Shown here: positions 59,101 to 64,000 of the stretch, piece after piece
How the letters are laid out: each line of letters starts with the position of its first letter
How positions within the stretch are numbered: position 1 is the first letter of the stretch
Assembly (NCBI GenBank): GCA_965178125.1
Contig: OZ237767.1
Coordinates: forward strand, 620,001-684,000
From: Bilabrum cf. latius
Taxonomy: Eukaryota; Bigyra: Bicosoecida; Bigyra; Bicosoecida
Reading direction: 5' to 3'
Length of the DNA stretch: 64,000 bases
Program-made: the position numbers and the translations under genes
The notes under the pieces: generated by a model
The model's input: only the letters and a program-made list of their open reading frames with translations
What the model was told of the DNA's origin: nothing
Databases searched by the model: none

Positions 59101-62100
59101 ATCGTCGCGCTGATCACCATGGAGATCCACTCTAGGGACGTGGGGACAAAACTCTACAGGGGTGGATGCACGAGCGTAGATGAGTTCCTCTGGCTGTCCC
59201 AGCTGCGTTACTACTGGGAGAAGCCCACCACGTCGGACGGGCAGCCCACGGAGGACGTGACGGCGGATGACCTGCGGCTGGGGCGCTGCATCACGAGGCA
59301 GACCACAAGCGAGCTGCGGTTCGGGTACGAGTACCAGGGCAACAACGGGCGATTGGTGGTCACCCCGCTGACTGACAGGGCCGTTCTCACGCTGACCACC
59401 GCTCTGGCGCTGCAGAGAGGTGGTGCGCCTGCCGGCCCAGCTGGCACAGGCAAGACAGAGACGGTGAAGGACCTGGGCAAGAACCTGGCCAAGTACGTCG
59501 TGGTGTTCAACTGCTCGGACCAGTTGGGGTACAAGAACGTGGGTCGCATGTTCAGCGGGCTCGCGCAGAGCGGCTCGTGGGGCTGCTTCGACGAGTTCAA
59601 CCGCATCACCATCGAGGTGCTGTCCGTGGTGGCGCAGTAGGTGCGGTCCATCATGGACGCCATCTCGGCGAGGCAGCACAAGTTCGACTTCATGGGATTC
59701 AACGTGCGCATCCGGTGGGAGTGCGGCATCTTCATCACCATGAACCCCGGGTATGCCGGCCGAACCGAGCTGCCCGACAACCTCAAGTCCCTCTTTCGGC
59801 CCGTGGCCATGATGGTGCCCGACCTGGCGCTCATCGCGGAGGTGATGCTCCAGGCGGAGGGCTTCGAGAGGTCCGGTGTGCTGGCACAGAAGGCAGTGAC
59901 GCTGTACTCTCTCATGACGCAGCAGCTGAGCAAGCAGGCGCACTATGACTACGGGCTGCGGTCCCTCCGCGGTGTGCTGGTGTGCGCCGGCGGGCTCAAG
60001 AGGGCAGACCCGACGCGCAGCGAGGAACTGATCCTGCTGCAGGCCATCCGAGACATGAACGTGCCCAAGTTCATCAAGGAGGACAAAGACCTGTTCATGC
60101 TGCTGCTGGGTGACCTCTTCCCCGGGCTGGAGCTGCCGGTGAGCGAGAAGGGCAGGCTCGGCGACATGATCTACTCCGTGCTCAAGAAGAAGGGGCTCCA
60201 GGAGGAGGAGATCGTCCTGCGCAAGTGCATCGAGCTGAGAGACTCAAAGGAGACCAGGCACTGCAACATGCTCGTGGGACTCACACTCGCCGGCAAGAGC
60301 GTCGTGTGGAAGGCACTGGCAGACGCTAAGACTGCCATGGCCAAGGACGGTGTGGAGGGCTACGAGCCTGTGCGCATCAAGGCTCTCAACCCGAAGAGCA
60401 TCACTATGGGAGAGCTGTACGGGCAGTACGACCCCAACTCGGGCGAGTGGATCGATGGGGTGCTGTCTTCCATCTTCCGCGATTTCGCCAAGGACGAGCG
60501 GAAGGAGGAGAAGTGGCTCGTGCTGGACGGGCCCGTGGACACGCTCTGGATCGAGTCCATGAACACCGTAATGGACGACAACAAGACGCTGACGCTCATC
60601 AATGGCGACCGCATCGGCATGACGGGCCGCATGTCTCTCGTGTTCGAGGTGCGCGACCTCGAGGTGGCATCGCCCGCCACCGTGTCTCGCGCCGGCATGA
60701 TCTACCTGGACGTGGCAGATCTGGGTTGGAAGCCGTACGTGGAGTCGTGGATCCAGCGCCGCTTTGAAGACTCTGTGCACACGGTATCTCGGCAGCAGGA
60801 TCAGGCCCACATGCGCTCCATGTTCGAGAAGTACGTCCCGGCCTTGCTGGACGCGCGCAGGAGGCACTGCACGGAGACGGTCAAGACGACTGATTTCGCC
60901 GCCGTGATCAGCCTCTGCAACCTGCTGGACGCGGTTGCATTTGAAGACGAAGGTGTGAAGCTCTCGAGGTCGCACGTGGGTGACGTGTACGACAAGTATG
61001 CCGAGAAGTGGTTCGCCTTCTGTGCCGTGTGGTCCATCGGGGGCACTGTGGACGAGAAGTCGAGGCGTTTCATCAGTGACTGCATCCGCGAGATCGACAC
61101 GAGCATCTTCCCCGCCACGGGCACCGTGTTTGACCACTTCGTGGACCAGGGCACGTACGAGCTGCGGCCGTGGTCTGACCGAGTGCCTAGCACGTGGAGG
61201 CCGCGGGAGGGCGTCCCTTTCGCGCAACTAATCGTTCCCACCGTGGACACCGTGCGGAATGCCTTCATCATCTCCAGGCTGCTGCAGGCCCGCAGGCACG
61301 TCCTGGTCACAGGAGGCACGGGCACGGGTAAGACAGTGATCGTTCAGGAGCAGATGAAGATGCTGGACCGGGAACGCTACTCCCGCCTGCAGCTCAACTT
61401 TAGTGCCGCCACGCAGAGCATCACGGCACAGGACATCATTGAGGGTGCGCTGGAGAAGAAGAGCAAGGACAAGATGGGGCCTCCAGGGGGCAAGAAGCTC
61501 GTCTGCTTCGTGGATGACCTGAACATGCCCAAGAAGGAGGAGTTCGGGGCGCAGCCTCCCCTCGAGCTGCTGCGGCAGTGGTGCGACTACCAGGGCTGGT
61601 ACGACCGTGGCAAGCAGAGCTGGCGGTTTATCCTCGACATGCAGCTCATCGCCGCCATGGGCCCGCCCGGTGGAGGCCGCACGGTCATCACGGAGCGCTT
61701 GCAGAGCCGCTTCAACGTGCTCAATTTCACGTTCCCAGACGACAAGGAGACCCAGTTCATCTTTGAGCAGATCCTAAACTCGCACTATCAGGCATTCCCG
61801 GACGAAGACCTGAGGGCGGCGCTGCCTGCCATCGTGGCTGCCACCGTGGGCGTGTACAAGCAGGCAGTGGAGCAGTTCCTGCCCACTCCTCAGAACTGCC
61901 ACTACTTGTTCAACATGCGAGACATCGCGGCCGTGACCCAGGGCCTCATGCGTGGCCGGCTTGAGTCCACCTCGGACAAGGACACGCTGCTGCGGCTGTG
62001 GGTGCACGAGCTCACTAGACAGTTCTGCGATCGGCTGACCAACGCGGGAGACCAGGACAAATTCCGCAAGATCGTGGACGACCAGGCGGGCAAGCAGCTC

Positions 62101-64000
62101 GGCACATTCTGGGGCGAGATCGTGCAGGGGGTCGAGCACCCCGAGCAAGGGCCCGTGTACACGTATCTGGACGGTGAGGGCAACCTGGACGGCTACATGG
62201 AGGCCAAGGACCTGGATCGGCTCAAGGCGCGTCTGCTGGACGAGCTGCAGGACTACAACGACGTGCCCAAGAACCTGGGAATGAACCTCGTCCTGTTCAG
62301 GGATGCGGTGCGGCACATTGCAAGGATCCATCGAGTGCTGGCCACGCCCCGAGGCAACGCCATGCTCATCGGAGTGGGAGGCTCTGGCCGACAGAGTCTC
62401 ACCCGGCTGGCTGCGCACATCACGCAGGTGCACAACGGGAAGCCCATGGAAGTTTTCCAGATCGAGATCACGAAGCACTACGGGTCACGGGAGTTCCACG
62501 ACGACCTCAAGGCCCTCTACGAAAAGGCCGGGCAGGAGGGCGTCCCGACTGTGTTTTTGTTCTCTGACACGCAGCTGAAGGAGGAATCATTCCTAGAAGA
62601 CATCAACAACATCCTCAGCAGCGGAGAGGTGCCGAACCTCTTCGACAAGGACGAGAAGACGGCCATCAACGACGTCATGCGCTCGCTGCTCAAGCAGAAC
62701 CCCTCCTTCGAGGACACCGCAGAGGACCTCTGGAGCCTGTTCGTGTCCAGGGTGCGGGACAATCTGCACGTTGTGCTGGCCATGAGCCCCATCGGAGACG
62801 GGTTCCGGGACCGTACGAGGATGTACCCGTCGCTGGTGGCGTGCACCACCATGGACTGGTTTCACGAGTGGCCCAAGGAGGCCCTGGAGGAGGTGGCGGC
62901 CAGTTTCCTCGCCGACACGAGAATTCTTGAGGTCAGTGATGAGCCAATTGAGGCTTCCGCGGGTGGAGCGGACGCTGGGAAGGGCGCCCCCCCGCCTGGC
63001 GTGGCGGCCGGCAGCTCCCTGGCGGAGGACGAGGACCCAGAGGCCGGCCTCAAGCGGGAGATCGCGGCCCTGTTCGCAGTGGCGCATCGGAGCGTGGCGC
63101 GGGCCAGCGACCGCATGATGCTGGAGCTGCGCCGCAAGAACTACGTGACACCCAGCAACTACCTCGAGCTAGTCAAGGTGTACTCCAGCCTGCTCGACGA
63201 GAAGCGGGCCGAGGTGGGCTCGATGCGGAACAAGCTGGCAGGCGGGCTAGAGAAGCTGGACCACTCGCGCGCGCAGGTGGAGGTTAAGAAGGAGGAGCTG
63301 GAGGTGGCCTCGAAGGAGGTGGAGGTGAAGAGCGCGGAGGTGGAGGAGCTCATGGTGGAGATCGCCACCAAGACGAGGCAGGCCAAAGCCAGGGAGGAGG
63401 ACGTCAACAAGGACGCCGAGAGGATCGGGGAGGAGGAGAAGGTCTGCAGGGCCATCGCACAGGACGCGGAGAAGGACCTGAACGAGGCAATGCCCATGCT
63501 GGAGCGGGCGCTGGCAGAGGTGGACAAGCTGGACAAGGCCGCAGTGACGGAGGTTAAGGGATATGCGCAGCCGCCTGAGCTGGTGCAGCTGACTCTCAAG
63601 CCGGTGATGATCCTGTTCGGCCGCCCGACTGACTGGGCTTCTTGCAAGAGCAAGCTAAGCGAGTCCGATTTCCTGATCCAGGTCAAGAACTTCGACAAGG
63701 AGGCCGTGTCTGAGAAGACCCTCAATAAGCTGCAGAAGTACATCAACAACCAGCTCTTCGTCCCGGACGTGGTAGCGTCCAAGTCAAAGGCCGCCGGTGC
63801 GCTGTGCAGCTGGGTGCGCGCGATCGACACGTTTGCCAAGGTCAGCAAGGAGGTTGAGCCCAAGCGCCTCAAGATGAGGGAGGCCATGCGGGAGCTCAAG
63901 ACCAAGCAGAAAGCCTTGGCGGAGGCACAGGCAGAGCTGGCTGCCATCAACGCGCAGCTGGGCGAACTCAGGAAGAAGCATGAGGAGCAGGCCGCAGCCA
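53116..64000 (+). CDS. Axonemal dynein heavy chain (3' end beyond window)
   Basis: 3,628 codons visible, open to the right edge with no intron, from ATG 53116 (preceded by in-frame TGA at 53101). TAG at 53191, 54967, 58447 and 59638 is read as Gln. It has a long DHC_N1-type tail and linker, then AAA1 P-loop GPAGTGKT (59434-59457, residue ~2107) with GCFDEFNR; AAA2 GLTLAGKS (60277-60300); AAA3 GGTGTGKT (61312-61335) with CFVDDLN; AAA4 GVGGSGRQS (62371), the form usual in axonemal dyneins. The coiled-coil stalk begins near 63,190, and the microtubule-binding domain starts QPPELVQL (about 63,560). The long tail points to a two-headed-type arm dynein rather than a short single-headed form; the exact class was not determined. 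The P-loop comes about 150-300 residues later than usual, partly from an Ala/Gly/Glu-rich insert near 56,380-56,640. It drives ciliary/flagellar beating. Confidence 0.95.
56380..56640 (+). repeat. Low-complexity insert in the dynein tail
   Basis: In frame this codes an Ala/Gly/Glu/Ser-rich stretch (GAGAGAGESEDGAGAGEGKE and flanks) between the tail domain and a normal dynein segment (LGFYDIISNKEEILELMI). It is presumably a flexible loop. Confidence 0.8.

Noticed and set aside
54256-60167. Several 200-580-codon minus-strand frames opposite the dynein gene
   Set aside because: They are GC-codon shadows of the dynein reading frame and show no recognisable protein features.
1-64000. Interpreting the many TAG-interrupted frames as pseudogenes or programmed stop readthrough
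   Set aside because: Only TAG interrupts; TAA and TGA do not. Flanking sequence is intact in all families, and frameshifts are absent. Decay would give all three stops and indels.
1-64000. TAG read as Leu (as in one rhizarian) or Glu/Tyr instead of Gln
   Set aside because: The VVAQQ, EVGYQ, YQP and Ser-Gln repeat positions all point to Gln, and TAG is often next to CAG runs.

Overview
This is nuclear DNA from a GC-rich, flagellated, single-celled eukaryote. The signs are a long-tailed axonemal dynein heavy chain, an O-GlcNAc-transferase-type (GT41) protein, a lysosomal/vacuolar-type CLC transporter, a SLO/BK-like channel, a nucleolar L1-domain protein, a CMGC-like kinase and a probable mitochondrial presequence. 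Genes are large and intron-poor. The introns I can place are 91-171 bp, richer in A+T than the exons, with GTGAG donors and mostly CAG acceptors. I cannot name the species.

The central observation is a variant genetic code. Almost every gene looks broken under the standard code because its frame is crossed by TAG codons. Reading TAG as glutamine makes thirteen frames continuous, about 95 TAG codons in all, ending cleanly at TGA (ten genes) or TAA (one). At several sites TAG sits where Gln is fixed or expected: dynein AAA1 VVAQ-X, the EVGY-X motif of a duplicated glycosidase whose other copy has CAG, and a Ser-Gln dipeptide repeat. No internal TAA or TGA remains in the final models. The inferred code is UAG = Gln, with UAA and UGA as stops. 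All models below use it.

Layout. 1-4614 (-): secreted EGF/discoidin-like surface protein, running off the left edge. 4841-6910 (-): secreted Asp-box (sialidase-like propeller) protein. 7298-7888 (-): small hypothetical. 8098-17225 (-): kinase with a ~2,300-residue mostly disordered tail. 17344-19385 (-): two-TM probable mitochondrial protein. 19575-26006 (+): SLO-like channel with an aberrant selectivity filter. 26183-26947 (-): hypothetical. 27144-28729 (-): RSL1D1/Cic1/Utp30-like. 29130-39461 (+): 3,363-aa coiled-coil protein. 39622-42075 (-): secreted tandem GH113-like glycosidase. 42240-46763 (+): Arg/Ser-rich coiled-coil protein of unknown function. 46836-49376 (-): CLC. 49710-52739 (-): OGT-like. 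53116 to the right edge (+): dynein heavy chain.

The genes form no single pathway. The first two encode co-oriented secreted proteins. Three gene pairs diverge from short shared upstream regions (19386-19574, 28730-29129, 42076-42239). No tRNA, rRNA, transposon or CRISPR array was seen, and the expected tRNA-Gln(CUA) is not in this window.
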